DNA from: Echinococcus granulosus | Taxonomy: Eukaryota > Platyhelminthes > Cestoda > Cyclophyllidea > Taeniidae | Direction: 5' to 3' | Length of the DNA: 64,000 nt | Assembly (NCBI RefSeq): GCF_000524195.1 | Contig: NW_020170392.1 | Location: forward strand, 541,069-605,068 | In this document: piece by piece, positions 12,569-25,193 of the stretch | Layout of the letters: the number at the start of each line of letters is the position of its first letter | How positions within the stretch are numbered: position 1 is the stretch's first letter | Position numbers and translations under genes: made by a program | The notes under the pieces: model-generated | Seen by the model: the letters and a program-made list of their open reading frames with translations, nothing else | What the model was told of the DNA's origin: nothing | Databases searched by the model: none

Positions 12569-13158
12569 GTGAGACTGACAGCCTGACACATTTCTATGCG
12601 CTACAATGGATATCAATAAACAATGGCATGCAGTTTACGGGCTCCGACAAGGTGGGGCAAGTCATTGCACCTGACAGTGCCGAAAACTGCGCCGACTTTT
12701 TAGCTGCCTGATAACTCAAACATATTGTTGGCAAAACCAGACAGATAAACCCGTACATGTCCAAGTAGTAATTTGTTTGTCAGTCGTCAACTGCAGAGCT
12801 TTCACCTAGTTTGCGGTGGTGTGACTTTTGTGACCTAGGAGCATAAAGCCCGTGGCACTGCCTATATCATTATCCTTCAGATGAATGATTAAAAGCCGCC
12901 ATGCAATCAAGTCATGCGCAGGCACACAACGTACGGTCGTTAAACAATCGCATAGACTGTTCGGATTCCGCAACGTATCCTACAGTAAAAGAACATATGT
13001 CACAGTACGTCAAAGGGGATTGCAGCAGTCAAAAAAGGCGCTAATCGTGATTTTCTGGATAGTTTTTGGGAGGTTTACACCATATATTAACATTATGAGG
13101 GCGTGAATCTGCCATAAAACCCTCCCATCATTACAATAATTTAAAATTTGCCCAACAC
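12569..13158. other. Spacer; no secure gene
   Basis: Between repeat copy B and the 3' end of the Ig-domain gene. The only item of note is the possible partner exon near 12630-12710 discussed at 10363. Confidence 0.4.
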
Positions 13159-16100
13159 TTAGCAGTCTTGATGAAATATGCTGTCGTAACTGATGAGTAA
13201 CCAGATATATTGTGCAGCCTCGTATGAGATCGGTAAGCCAGAGGACATACTCTCAAGGGTTGTGCTGGCCGCATGCTTTCCCATCATCGTGATCATGCCG
13301 CATGTATAATCGCCGAAATCCTCCTCCGTCAGCCTCAAGATATGCAGCTTCGATATAACCGATGGCCACCGCTCCTCATGTTTTTGACGAGAATCAACTG
13401 CATGAAAACAAAAAAAATAGTCCGGGAAATTTTTCTTTTCTACAAAACTAAGTCTTAAATAGCTGATTTCCTTAATAAGTGGGTTTAGGAGTTCATGCTT
13501 GAAATCGCGCTCCAAGTCCTTTTAATTTTTCGGAGTAAATTTTCGAGCCCATCATCACCCTTGTTCAGACAACTGATTTAATTTGTGAGCAGCACAAACA
13601 GCTTTTCAGTGTAGGAAAGGACTTTATTTACCCAGTAGTAAGTGTAATCACTCGCCCAGACACCTCGAAGTACCGACGGGTTTTTGGTTACCAGAAGCAT
13701 GTCTACATCGGTTGGTGGTTTTGAGAGAAAGTTCACTTTCAACGGATGGCATAATAATGCAAAACGGAGGTCGGGATCGGAGTTTACGTGGCTGTAGCGA
13801 ATTAAAATTCATGTAAGCTCTCCCCATAACGAATTGCTGTTACGTCACTCTGTTGCTAAAATGCATTGTATACCACAAATTCTCTAGCCAGACATTTGGC
13901 AAGCACTTCATCTAATAATTGTATATGGATGAAAGGAAATGACACCAGAAATACCATTGGCGTCAAATGTTGGTTCAAATTGTAAATAATTTGAAAAAAA
14001 GATTACACCAGTCAGTACAGATGTTGAATTTGTTTTCAAGGAAATTCATAAATGATGCACAAACTGCTACCAACGCCTTGAATTTGGTATCTGCTATCTG
14101 TCACCCGTGGTCGCCGCAACACCACCATTTATTTAACAATTGTCACACATGTTAGGTCTAGCAATGGAAGTACTCTATCACCTGCATCATTTATCACCGG
14201 TATGTAAAACACGTGGCATCACGGTTTATCGACTGAGTGGTATTTGTTTAAGTGCATCTTCAACTAACCGGGCCGTTCATTCTCCCCGCTGGTGACAAGA
14301 CAACGTGCTTATGACACTTGCGTAAACTCTCTCATCCCGTCCGTCATTTGTAGCGAGGTTACTTGCAGACTTCGTTGCACTTTACAACGTCTTCAGTCAT
14401 AAGAGCTTGAGAAGTGCGACAGTGATAAGTGACACCAAGTCACAAGAATAACACCCCGGATTTCGCTGGTCGGACATGACACTCACAAGTCACATCAGAA
14501 TCTGCGCAGAAGCACAACAGAAGAACTGCCAACATTGTGTCACCTTTTGGGAGCCATTCCGACCTTGAATTCTGAATGCTGACTGATAATGTTACGGGAT
14601 CAACATAGAAGAGAGGGGAAAAGTTTGTAAAAGATTTACCTAAAATATTTGCTCTAAAATCAGTGAATTATGAGGACTTAGTACACGAAGATGGGACCGG
14701 GTCAGATGGGTGACTGGGCGGCTTAAAACGGCGGTATATTGTATACAGGATAATTTTATAGCATTTATTTGACCAGAGTTTTGGGCAATGGTAATTGTTT
14801 TCAAAAGAGACCATTGCCATTGAAAATGCCTCCAAAACGTGACGAATGAATCCTTTGCTAAGGTGGTTTGCAGTTGAAACTTGACTTTTGGGCTACATAG
14901 GTCCTTCCGAGATGACTTACACGCTACAGTTTCATTACCTTCTCCTTACCCTCCAGGCTTTACCACGGTAGGTTTCTTCATAAAACTACTAAATAAATTC
15001 ATTTTTGTTTAAGAATTTGGTAATATTAAATAAAATAAACTCACCGACACAGTACTTGACGGCCTTGTTAGTGAGAATGCTGCAGGAAGAGGCGTTAATG
15101 GGAGTCTTAGCTTTCCCGAAGGTCCAAAGAACAATCCCCATGGGATTAGCATTCACTTGACACTGAAGAACAGTGTCACCACCTAGCGATTGTTTGATCA
15201 AGGAATTCGCAACTTGAATCTCCGGTGGAACTGAAAGGTTAGAAATTTATGAAATTCCTTCGGCAATTGAAGGGCACTGCGACTGGTTGTCTTAGTATTT
15301 TAATTCATTCATCAGGACAAATCGTACTTTTTTGTCAATCTGATTGTCGTCTCCTAGGCTTACTTCAGAGTCAATATTGTGAGACCACTAAGGAGCATCC
15401 AAGTGCCTAAACGAAACCGTAATACCAAGGTGACTTAAATCGTCCAGGAAGATCTTACCTGTTTCATTACATTTCACAATAACTCCAGGGGTCAATTCAA
15501 ATGATGCTGCACTCAAATGGTGTCAGGGTTAGCATATTTCTCCCTAACTGCTCCGGAACATTCCTTCCCAACAGTACAAACTTAAGTTGTTTGCAATGCT
15601 TTTGCGACCCCGATTTAGCATTGATAATTGTGTAAAATTAGTGCTTTCATTTTTGACCTTAGTGAATGGTTTACCACTTTGCAATAAAGGTATTCAGTTA
15701 CCCCTTTTTTTAATGACATCCTGTATATACCAATTTTGAGGCTTCGGTTAGCATAATTAGAAGTCAAGTTTTTTTTTCAAGAAAAAGAAATCATGTAAGA
15801 AAGTTTATTATGCTAAAAATAGGATTATTTTAAGAAGGTAAATAGATCTCTTGACTCTAGTTTTAGTGTATTATTCAACCATCGAAGGACACAGGCGGCG
15901 TAATTCAGTAAATACGAAGAGTTCGGTGAGGAGTCATTTCCAGTGAAAGTGGAGAATAATCTCCTTTTGGTATAGCCATCCGCTATATTTAAAGTATACT
16001 GGCTTTAAATGCATTCCAATTCATTATCTTGACATTTGGGGCCGGCCGTGGTTCTACCAAATGCGCTATTTCATCTCGTCTGGATCGTCACATCACATTG

Positions 16101-18535
16101 TCGGTGCATCTAACAACCCCATAAAAAGAATATCACATGCCCACTAAAAATATGTTGATTTTAATAGTGGAGATACTACTTTGTCTTTTGCGAATAAGAA
16201 AAGGTCTGACTTACATCGTATATCCAGCCGCATTTTGCGAACAGCCTTTGGTTCAACTCCATTCACTGCTTGGCAGGCTAACGTTCCACTCATTTGGCGA
16301 TTGATCTGTGATATTTGCAGGTAGCCATTCATTTCGACGAAATCTAAAATGCGGTCACGATGTCACAGCAGTGCATTACCCACTATCCCTGGCTTGTCTG
16401 TGTGAATCCAAGCGCAAGTTACGGAGGGCTTATCTTACTCCCAAAACCCAATTTAGTTTTGTTTCGTTCCCTCAACTAGCTGGTTGTGGGATGTAGTATT
16501 GAAAATGTAAATTCCCGCGCTTCAGAGGGTTTTTTTTGCAGTCAAGAGGTGAGAGTGGTAGCACTTATTGGCAAATAGCAAGAAGGCCATAAGTTACAAC
16601 TTAGTCACGCATCTGTAAAATTCGACTGTTTGATAACCTCCGAGGACTACTTCTGGAGACAGCTGTTCTAAATTAAAGCAGGGACCCGAATGATGCCATA
16701 GCCTTTAATTGCTGCGGTGTTGCTTCAGACCTTGGGGTTTTATATATTCGATGTTCAATTTTAGGCAAAAGCCCTAGCACAGATTATCCAATCTAACACA
16801 GCTTCAAACGTTCCAGTTGCCTGTTGCAGTTGAAGGAAGGCGAGGAAGTGAAATTGCAACGTTATTTTTCTGGTTAATTTGACCAAGATTAACTAGTCTT
16901 TCTATGAAAAAAGTAAAGTGATTGAATTTGGTTTAGCTGAAAACTAAAGCTACTTCTTTTGACGTATCGCCGCATCAGTTCCTGCTTTAATGGCAAGACG
17001 ATTTCACGAAGGTAAAGCTGCTTTTTAGCTCAGTGCTCACGTCTACAAATTACTAAATGCAAGTCTGCCGTCCTGAGTGTACAGCAAATAAAATTCACTT
17101 ATGTTTGTTTACCGTGTCAATAAATTATCAACATCGTCATTAAACAATTATCACTACAATTGTCTAGTCAGCGGTCTGTGTTGGCCCTTGCCACGTCTTG
17201 ATGCGATGGGGTGCTAAAATCCAGCTTACCTACGCTCAGGCTCTTGAGCACATTGCGTGCAAGCTCGAAGCCGTCTTTGGTGAAGCGCAACGGCAAGATT
17301 TGGATCCCTCCTTTGGCCACCTCCATGAGCCATGTCACCACCGGGGGTGGATTCCCCTCGGCAAAGCAGGAGACTTGCAGGGCGTCTCCCTCCACCACCT
17401 TCAGTATTGGCCCAGGTGCTTTGGTTATTCTGGGAGGTACTAAGGGGAGAGAACGCTGGTGTGTTAGCAGGGATCATTCATTACCCCCTTTCCGGAGTTG
17501 ATTCTCACAGAGATACTTATTTTTAGATGTCGTAAAGCATCCCCATAAATTGTCACCCCATTACTGTGTAATGCTGACATAAAGTGGCTATTACTCAGAC
17601 TGTTGGTGGTCTATTTACTCGAATCTATACTTCAAAGAAAGGGAATTGGCTGATAACATTTGTACAACTTCATCTGGAAGGACTAAATATTAAAGTAGGG
17701 CCTTAGTTAATGTGCAATATATGTTTAGCAAGCGTCAAAAGTGATTTTACTAAAAGATAGTTTACAACAGGATGCTCGTCACTATATGGTCTTCCGCTGC
17801 TACTAGTTTTCTGCTCTTCCGTAAGTCGATAATAAAGCTAATCCTGAGTAACTGCATCTGAGAGAATCCAAGGCATACAGTTTAGTGAGAATAAGGGAAA
17901 ACTTACAAAGAACGTTCAATCGGTAGGTCTTGGACTGCGTATCTCCACCAATCGCGATGGAGCAACGATACATCCCATTATCCGCCTTTGTAACCGGATA
18001 AATCAAAAGGTTGAAACCTCGTTTTTTCAACAGGGTCTAGGTAGGGAAAAGTTGGGAATGGCTGTAGGAGGACGAGGGAGGGATCAACACATTGGCGGAA
18101 ATAAAGCAAAATTGGTGCGTATCGCAAATGCCCTCTACATCAACGGCACCGGAAACATTGAATGCATTTTTCCCTACAAACCGATTGGTTTGACGCCCTT
18201 AGCAAAAAGTGGCTCTTGAATAAGTATTTCGGGGGATGAAATTATTTTCAAACTGTTGAGTCGATTTATGTAGAAACGAGTTCAAAATCTATCACCGAAA
18301 CAAACCTCTTAGTGTACATGGGTCTCTCCTACAAATCTACATTTCGTATGGATCAAAAGAGCACTCTGTTGATGACTGAGGTGGATTCGATAAGAGTGGG
18401 TGGTGGGTGGGCACTACAATATCTCAGAAGACGTACCGGTGGCACAATTGAAATTCTCTCATCCTCGGTTACTTTGTACATACCAAGGGAAAGAATTTGA
18501 CGCGGTGCTTTGATCCACGACATTGCATCCAATTC
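13159..18535 (-). CDS. Immunoglobulin-superfamily cell adhesion protein, lachesin/IgLON type (5' end incomplete)
   Basis: Six minus-strand exons join in phase: 18437-18535, 17907-18036, 17230-17439, 16215-16343, 15045-15230 and 13159-13397. They encode most of three Ig domains. Ig1 has the MSWIK core Trp, an IgLON-like ILSLGMYKVTEDERISI stretch and MYRC. Ig2 opens LPPRITKAPG and has VSCFAEGNPPPVVTW and GTLACQAVNG. Ig3 opens FPPEIQVA and has VLQCQVNANP, GIVLW and FGDYTCGM. Junction residues are completed correctly at each phase-1 splice. Relatives are GPI-anchored neural adhesion proteins. Here the tail after Ig3 is short, only mildly hydrophobic and ends in Cys, so a GPI signal is not evident. 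The first Cys of Ig1 and the signal peptide lie upstream; see candidates at 20572-20624 and 22600-22651. With them the protein would be about 365 aa, the usual family length. Confidence 0.85.
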
Positions 18536-19321
18536 CTGAATAAAAAAGACTGCACTCGTTTTCAGCATTGCATTAACCGAAGAAAGCAGTGCGGAAAACT
18601 TCTTCACTCTACCTGGTGGAGACGCATTAAAGTTCTGTCGTTTTTATTCGTCTTGCTGCCCTTGTGATTACGTGAAATTTTATTCGCTTAACTGATTGGG
18701 AGGATTTATTAGCCTATTTTAAATAGATTGAAAAGGAAGTTTCATGACCTCCATAGCACTATTTTCCCCAACTAGACATTGAGTAAATGGAGATGATGTC
18801 GGAGTCGGGTGCTACAGCTTTCATGGAAGGTCAAACGGACAGTAGTGTCCCAGCCTTGTTAACACAGTAACAGCTTTAGGCCTATTTTTAAGCGTGATAA
18901 AGCGCTTTGATGCCTCATTTCAAGGCGGAGGTACTAACCACTCCTCGTTGGTTGTAAAGAAAGTCCCCTAAAAGTCCATTTTCGGTAGGCACTTTTGAAT
19001 GATCCAAAAACTTTAGTAAAAATTTCCCTCTGAAAATCACTCCCTCATGGTCAATAGCATGGAAACCTTAGAGGTGGTCCTAAAATTTCATTTTTTTGTA
19101 AACAAGTAAATTTTGAGGTAAAATTTATCGTGTGCCATCAAGACGTTATCTTTTTTGAGATCTTTGTTTACCAGTTATCCATATTAAAAATAACCGGATC
19201 TGCACGGTCCCTCTTTAACACCCCTATTGGATCTATCTAGGTGAGATGGGAAACTTCTACTGTATAAAACATGCTTAAAGATACAATAGAAAGCCTTCCA
19301 TTGACAGTGGGTGCTGAGTTA

Positions 19322-19624
19322 ATCAAAGGGGTAGTCATTCGGGGCATAGCCATCGAACTTTACTTCTGCTATCCCCGTCTTAACCGAATTAACTTGATAG
19401 CTAACTGCCGCCGAGGCTAGGCTTGCTTGAAGGATTAAATGGTGGTAATGTGGGATTCCAACTAAGAAATATACCCAGCCATCAAAAACCGCCCGTGAGC
19501 GTTTAATTGGATGCGATGAGACCATTTCGTCCACAAATTCTTGGCCCACCCCCCACCCATTTAAGTCGCCATGCCAAACGGTGATGTTGTATGCTTCGCT
19601 CCAAATTAAAGAAAAAAGCAACAT
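19322..19624 (-). CDS. Weak candidate: small secreted protein, single exon
   Basis: A minus-strand frame from ATG at 19624 gives 101 aa. It starts with the signal-like MLLFSLIWSEA, followed by YNITVWHGDL (an N-glycosylation sequon), and ends GYAPNDYPFD before TAA at 19319-19321. The composition is protein-like and not low-complexity, but no family is recognised. It would sit in the same orientation inside an intron of the Ig gene. A ctttag acceptor-like site just upstream means it could instead be a terminal exon. Confidence 0.25.
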
Positions 19625-20571
19625 AATTGCCGTAGTTCCTTTTGCCTTTCTAAAGATCAATTCCGTAGAAACGCCATAGACAAAGGCATTGGGAGTCCTT
19701 GTTTTTAAAATTTAATTGCTGCTGCTGTTTCGGGGTGCGAAGAAAGCCGCGAATTCCTCAGGATTTACAGTACCTGCATTATAGTGTCAAGTGTTGATAC
19801 AAATTTATTTCAAACCTGGCGTCATACTAGATTGCGTGATGTTCTTTTAACACCGCCTTAAAGACAAAAACTAGGCGCCTTGAGGGGGCTGCAGACATGA
19901 AGTCCTATCATAACCGATTTGGGACAGAGTTATTTCGGAAAGGCGAAATGCGAGAAGTGGTTCAACAAACCTCTTCCTTCTCCATTTCCTCTGGCATTTT
20001 GAGAGGCAAAAAACCTATTCGACCAAACATTTTGCTGGACAATAAATAAGGTGAGGACTCCGGCTTCAGTCATCTTCATCGAAGTCATTTTAAACTTAAC
20101 ACTTTCCGGGCAATAGTTTTAAGGTGCCCTTTGCACAACACTTCTTAAACGTGCCGAGAAATTTACTTGGTGTTTCACGAAGGCAGCAAGCAGCTAGAGG
20201 AGAGTGTCTATTAAGTTTTGAAAGGCAGTTTATGGACAATAAGGCCAGATGCCTTATCACTTCACGGCATTCAGAGCTAGTCAGACCATGACCTAAGCTA
20301 GCTCTCGATGTCAAATCCACGACGAAATAAATTGAGGCTACATTACGCCACCAATGCCAGTTACAGCCCCAGGAGTTTGCACCATTCATTCCGCGTAATG
20401 GAACATGAATTTCAATAAAAATCAACTCATAGGTCCCATATTTTAAACAAATTTAGAATTAAATAGTAACAGGAGGCGTGCTGATACTAGAGTGGTGACT
20501 AAAGTGTGCGGAAATTAAATTCGAATCAGGGATTACCATCATGCAGTTTATAATTTACGACCAAATTTTAC

Positions 20572-20624
20572 CTTGTGTGTGAAACACTTTATGCCGAGGT
20601 CGCACTCTATGACCAGAAATAGTG
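20572..20624 (-). CDS. Candidate exon completing Ig1 of the lachesin-like gene
   Basis: A 53-nt minus-strand stretch between an AG (weak pyrimidine tract) and a gtaaaa donor. It reads LFLVIECDLGIKCFTHK and ends in phase 0, as required by the exon at 18535. Joined, it places Cys ten residues before the MSW Trp, the spacing seen in IgLON first domains. It enters in phase 1, matching the candidate signal exon at 22600-22651. This depends on two modest splice sites. Confidence 0.35.
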
Positions 20625-22599
20625 CTTTTGGAAAGTGTTAAAAATAAAAATCGCTTTGGTTCACGATGGTCTTGATATGCGCACCTGGTTTCGCAGCATA
20701 AAATCAAAACTTATTTGTTTGCGGTGTGCAAATGAAATGTAGTTGGTTGAAGAAGAGGCTACTCGTAAGTCCATGCGCTTTGCCATCGGTAGGAATTCTA
20801 TTCAGCATTTCGAGACTATAAAATGGTTCTGCAAATACTTTTCAATTAAGTAAAAAAAAAACTCCAAAAGGAGTCCGGATTCCGTTTTATCTACTTTGAT
20901 GAAGCAACTCAACTAACACGACGCATGAAATTAATAAAATTAGGAAAATGACTACGCTCCATGTACTTTTGCCTGAGTTTGGCACGTGCAATTTTTCTCT
21001 AGTTCGGATAAAAAATGCTTCAGAAATACGGATGCAATAATTGTGCATTCTAGTACCAGGAACTGCCTCCAGCTATCACTCGTATTTGTATAAAAAGTGG
21101 GGAAACTAATCGAGTCACATCCACGGAGATCAGGAAATCTGTCTAAGTGACACAACAAACAGTTTAAATTTAGGGAAAAACATTAGACCATGACAGAATG
21201 GGGCGAATTATTGTTTGCTATATCCAGTTGTCAAAGGAGGTGGTTCGTTTTAAGTCCTCATGCCTGTATGACCCTTGAAACTAGACACTGTATTTTAGTG
21301 AAAACCTACTTTCCCATTAAAAGGGTAGGTGTACGCACGGTTTTAGTGAAGGGGACGTCTAAATCGCAGGACAACTCAACGCGGGAGCCGTTGATCGCAT
21401 TGTGAATTCTTTCACAAACTGCCACCCAAACCAATCCTGAAATACAAAACACAAGTCAAAACTACACAGTACATAATTAAAAAACTAATTATTTCACCAT
21501 TACTTTATAATACATAATTCACTTTGACTTGTTATACTGTTGCACAGATGAAGGATACATTTTTAAGCTACCTCTGCTAAGTTTTGACTTCTTTATTTTG
21601 CTTCTCCCTGATTGGGCAAAAATTAGGTTTTAAAATAGAGGTGCATTTTTGTCGCATGCCTTAACACGCAAATTTATTTGATTAGTCTTGCGATAGCATT
21701 ATCTTTGAGGAATCATTGCTATTTTTCATTGTTGTGAAATAAGTCCATTGCTACGGTCTCGCCCCTAATCAAACAAAGAAGAAAAAGTGCATGTTCTGCA
21801 AAACACCGACAAAACAAGCCTCTCTCCATGCGCCACTCCGAAGTGACTCTGCTAGAGCACTTATTTGGCAGACACTTTGGAGTCTTTTAGTAAAATAGGA
21901 CTGCGGAACACAACCTTTTAAGTGGCAATATTCCCATCCGTGAGACTGCGTGAAGTTAGTAGCATTCGGGCAAGCTCCGGGAGCTTAAAGCCTAAGTAGC
22001 GGTTCTCTTTGGTTAAAGCAAAGTAGGTATTTTTATCGCCACATTCCATGAAGCTAATTGGCTTCCACGCGATTAAAGTTGCAGAAGTGCAAAGTAAATA
22101 GGGAGTTTCGGCAGATCCAAAAAGTAACTTGTTATACGAATTTTATTTGAGGTCGAGTAAATTATCTATAGAACTTGAACAAGTACGAGGCGATCGGGAT
22201 CCAGATGTCTGGTTTTTGTGGATATTTAATTAAGGCTTTGAAGTTTATTTTCATTCGCGGTGTAATTTTGGGGCTCGAGATAGGACTGCTGCAAACAAGT
22301 AATAAAAAATGCAAAACTTTAATATGGAAGCATGAAATGGCTGTTTGCTGTGGGAAATCTGGTTTTCTATATAACGCAGTCAATGAATAGGCAAACTTTA
22401 AATAGTTTTTTTTATCTTCATAGGTCCAATAAAATCAAGTCATTTTTCACCCGTATTGTGCTAAGTAAGAATTTAAAAAGTGGTAAAATGGATGTTGGGA
22501 ATGAGACACTAAAAAAGGAGGCAAAAGCGTTTAAATCTATGTCCCACATCACAGCAAGGGTAGTCTTGCTACAGACGTCCGAATTACAAGCAAACGTAC

Positions 22600-22651
22600 C
22601 GGGAGCTGGTAGTACGAGGAAGATAAGGGTCCAAGGTCTAAAAGGTGTCAT
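22600..22651 (-). CDS. Candidate signal-peptide exon of the lachesin-like gene
   Basis: Minus-strand ATG at 22651 opens MTPFRPWTLIFLVLPAP, a good signal-peptide core. It ends at a gtacgt donor in phase 1, which matches the candidate exon at 20572-20624. If correct, the gene spans about 9.5 kb. No better start was seen closer to 18535. Confidence 0.33.
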
Positions 22652-22929
22652 TTGTGCAAAGTGCTTCTGAAAGTTGTGAAAGTATTGTTTACAATGATGC
22701 CGCAGCGATGGTGTGAGCAATTACTCGTCCCTACTTTCCCATTGGTCGAAAGACACCCAATTGATAGTGAGTTTGTACACTAAGTAGCTATGCAACATTC
22801 CCGTGTTTCAAGGGGAAGTAGTAAATTTTCCCCATCTACTAGGCGCAATTGGCGGCTTTATTCTGCCAATGTCCTGAAGGTCGCGACTTAAAAACATGAA
22901 ATCGGAAGTAAAGTTGACGACCAATTCCA

Positions 22930-23076
22930 CCTCCTAAATAGCGTGTGCCTACACTTGATCAGGTACGTACGGCTATGCCGGTAGCCAAGAGGTCAAGTCC
23001 TTCTACAGGCTGTCGTTACCTATTCTGCCCAAGTAATGTGCCTTTTTTTCTCGTCAAGGAAGGCTCGGGGCGCTAC
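22930..23076 (+). repeat. Solo LTR-like fragment of the TRIM-like family
   Basis: Ends CTCGGGGCGCTACA, preceded by the family's ...TATTCTGCCCAAGTA and CTCGTCAAGGAAGG blocks. No internal region follows. The left boundary is uncertain. Confidence 0.55.
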
Positions 23077-25014
23077 ATATTAACTTGATCTATTCGTCCG
23101 TGGATTAAAATTCAAAATGGAAGCTCCTTTTAGGCAGTACTTCCTCCACTTCATTAAGATTTCCCGATTTTCAGGTTAAAGTGACAAGGTTGTAAATTCA
23201 GGTAATCAGAACATCCTCAGCAAAATAGAAGGTTTACTTTTAAAAAATGCTTCCAAATTTTTTCGCTTTTATCAATGGGGTGGTGAGAAGTTTCTCGCTG
23301 CAGCAGAATGCAGTCCCTATTACAACAAATGCTCCATCGAAAGGAACCTAAACTGGAATGGACACGCCTGATTTCCCAAGGCAAATGGACTTGGTCTTTA
23401 AAGAAATTTTCCAGCAGCTTTGCATATTCCTCCAACTTCGTTTCCAGAAATGACATTTTAGATGAAATACCAGTAGATTAATGAAGAGAACCTCAAAGTT
23501 TGAGAATAACCCGGTAGTGCCACCGCAACTACCTTGAAAATTTGACATAAATGTAGTTTTGAGAGGCGACTCGACGCTTCGCCTCTATCCATGACGTGTG
23601 AGGTGATGCTCTTCACACCACCGAACCCACTTGGTAGGATACAGTGATCTGAAGAGGGGGCCTACTCATGCCGCCAAAAATTGGCATAAAGCGTCAAAAT
23701 GGGCAAGTGTCAATTAGGCTATGAATGTTTGCGAAGCGGTTATCAATTTAGCTAAAAGGAATTACTTGAGAGCTCTTAAATGATGGCTTGGTGATTTGCC
23801 TATTCAGACCCCTTTCTGTGCATTAAAACAAAGTTCAAATTGGCCATTCCACTTTGATATGCCCTACGGGCATTTAATTGTGCTGTTTTTCCTTAAAACC
23901 GACCAGAATATAGTTGTTACCGATTCATATAGCAAAGGAAATATGATAATAGTATCTGTAAAGAGTGTAGTAGGATGATACGGAATGTGAAGAGCAGTCC
24001 CTTTAAGTATAAGAGATCCCTTTCTCCCTTGCTTCGGGGGAGGAAGGGAACTGCCCCTTCAAAATCATCGTCTGCCACTTATCATGAAAAGGTTGTCTTC
24101 ATCCCAAATTATGGGTTATCTAAGATTTCAGGAAACTTTTTTTCCTTCTCTCCTTTAATACTACACTTCTTCAAACATTCCGTATGCCATAATTTTCAGC
24201 TCTCAACCAACGGGCTCCGTGCAATATGCCTTAACCACATCATTAGTTTTAACAATAAGACCCTCCACCAAAAGAATGTACTGAAAATTTTTGTACAGGC
24301 GGTCAAGCCGTACTGCCTTCGAACCCGACCGCGTCGTCTCCCGCCCCTCTCCAATCTGTGCTAAAGGGGGGAGAAAATAAAACACATTCACCGCCAGTTA
24401 ACGGTATTTGTAGTGGTGGATGTAGCACTATTTTCTAGTACCAAAAACGGAGACAGTCACGCAATTCAAGGATACATCACTCGTGGGTGCAGTCGGACTT
24501 GATTCATTCCCCTTCGTAGTCCCACACTCACTTACCCCTCTGCTTCCGCCTCCCCTCCCCACATACTTTACATCATGACAGAAGTGCCTGCTGCTTCCTC
24601 TGCTTTTGGGAGGAATGATGCCAAAATCACGCCGGGCAGTGTAGTGTATCACCACCGTTTGATTGTCAAAGTTTAACCCCTCACAAAATTGGGGTGAGTA
24701 AATGGTTGTGGTGGTGGTGTCACGTTGTGCCTTTACACTTAAAATTAAAATATATAGTTGGTCTGCTGTCGCTGTCGGGCTAGATGAAATGGTTTATTTT
24801 TTCTTACAGCGGTCTACTGCTTTTACTTATTACTTTCACAATTTATGCCATCTAGGTAATATATATATACACACAAATTATTTCAGTTGCCCCATCCGGT
24901 AAGCACATCAGTCTTACATTTAATTAATTTTACGTGAAATCTGTGCTTTAGTTTAATCACTTATCCATGGGTTAAGTTGTTCCAATGAATCCTCACCATC
25001 ATTAAATTGCTTTG

Positions 25015-25193
25015 TTTGCAAGACTTTGATGGATTGTTTGCCTCTAGGGTCTGGTATCCGGTCACTTATGGCTCTGCAATTGTACCTACGCCGAGCGGTT
25101 TGGCCTCCAGGCCATGCCAGTAGCTCCGAGCCACTACCTATTCTATTCTAGCATTTCATCTTCTTTTTTCTCTCGGGAAGTCTTAAGAGAGAG
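25015..25193 (+). repeat. Solo LTR-like fragment of the TRIM-like family
   Basis: Shows the blocks GGATTGTTTGCCTCTAGG, GGTCACTTATGGCTCTGC, TTTGGCCTCCAGGCCATGCC and CTCTCGGGAAGTCTTAAG in the same order as the full elements, with a degenerate right end. No PBS-like or internal sequence is attached. Confidence 0.55.

Noticed and set aside
14783..14819. Small hairpin (GGCAATGGT ... ACCATTGCC)
   Set aside because: Short imperfect palindrome in an intergenic/intronic AT-rich region; no other sign of a structured RNA.
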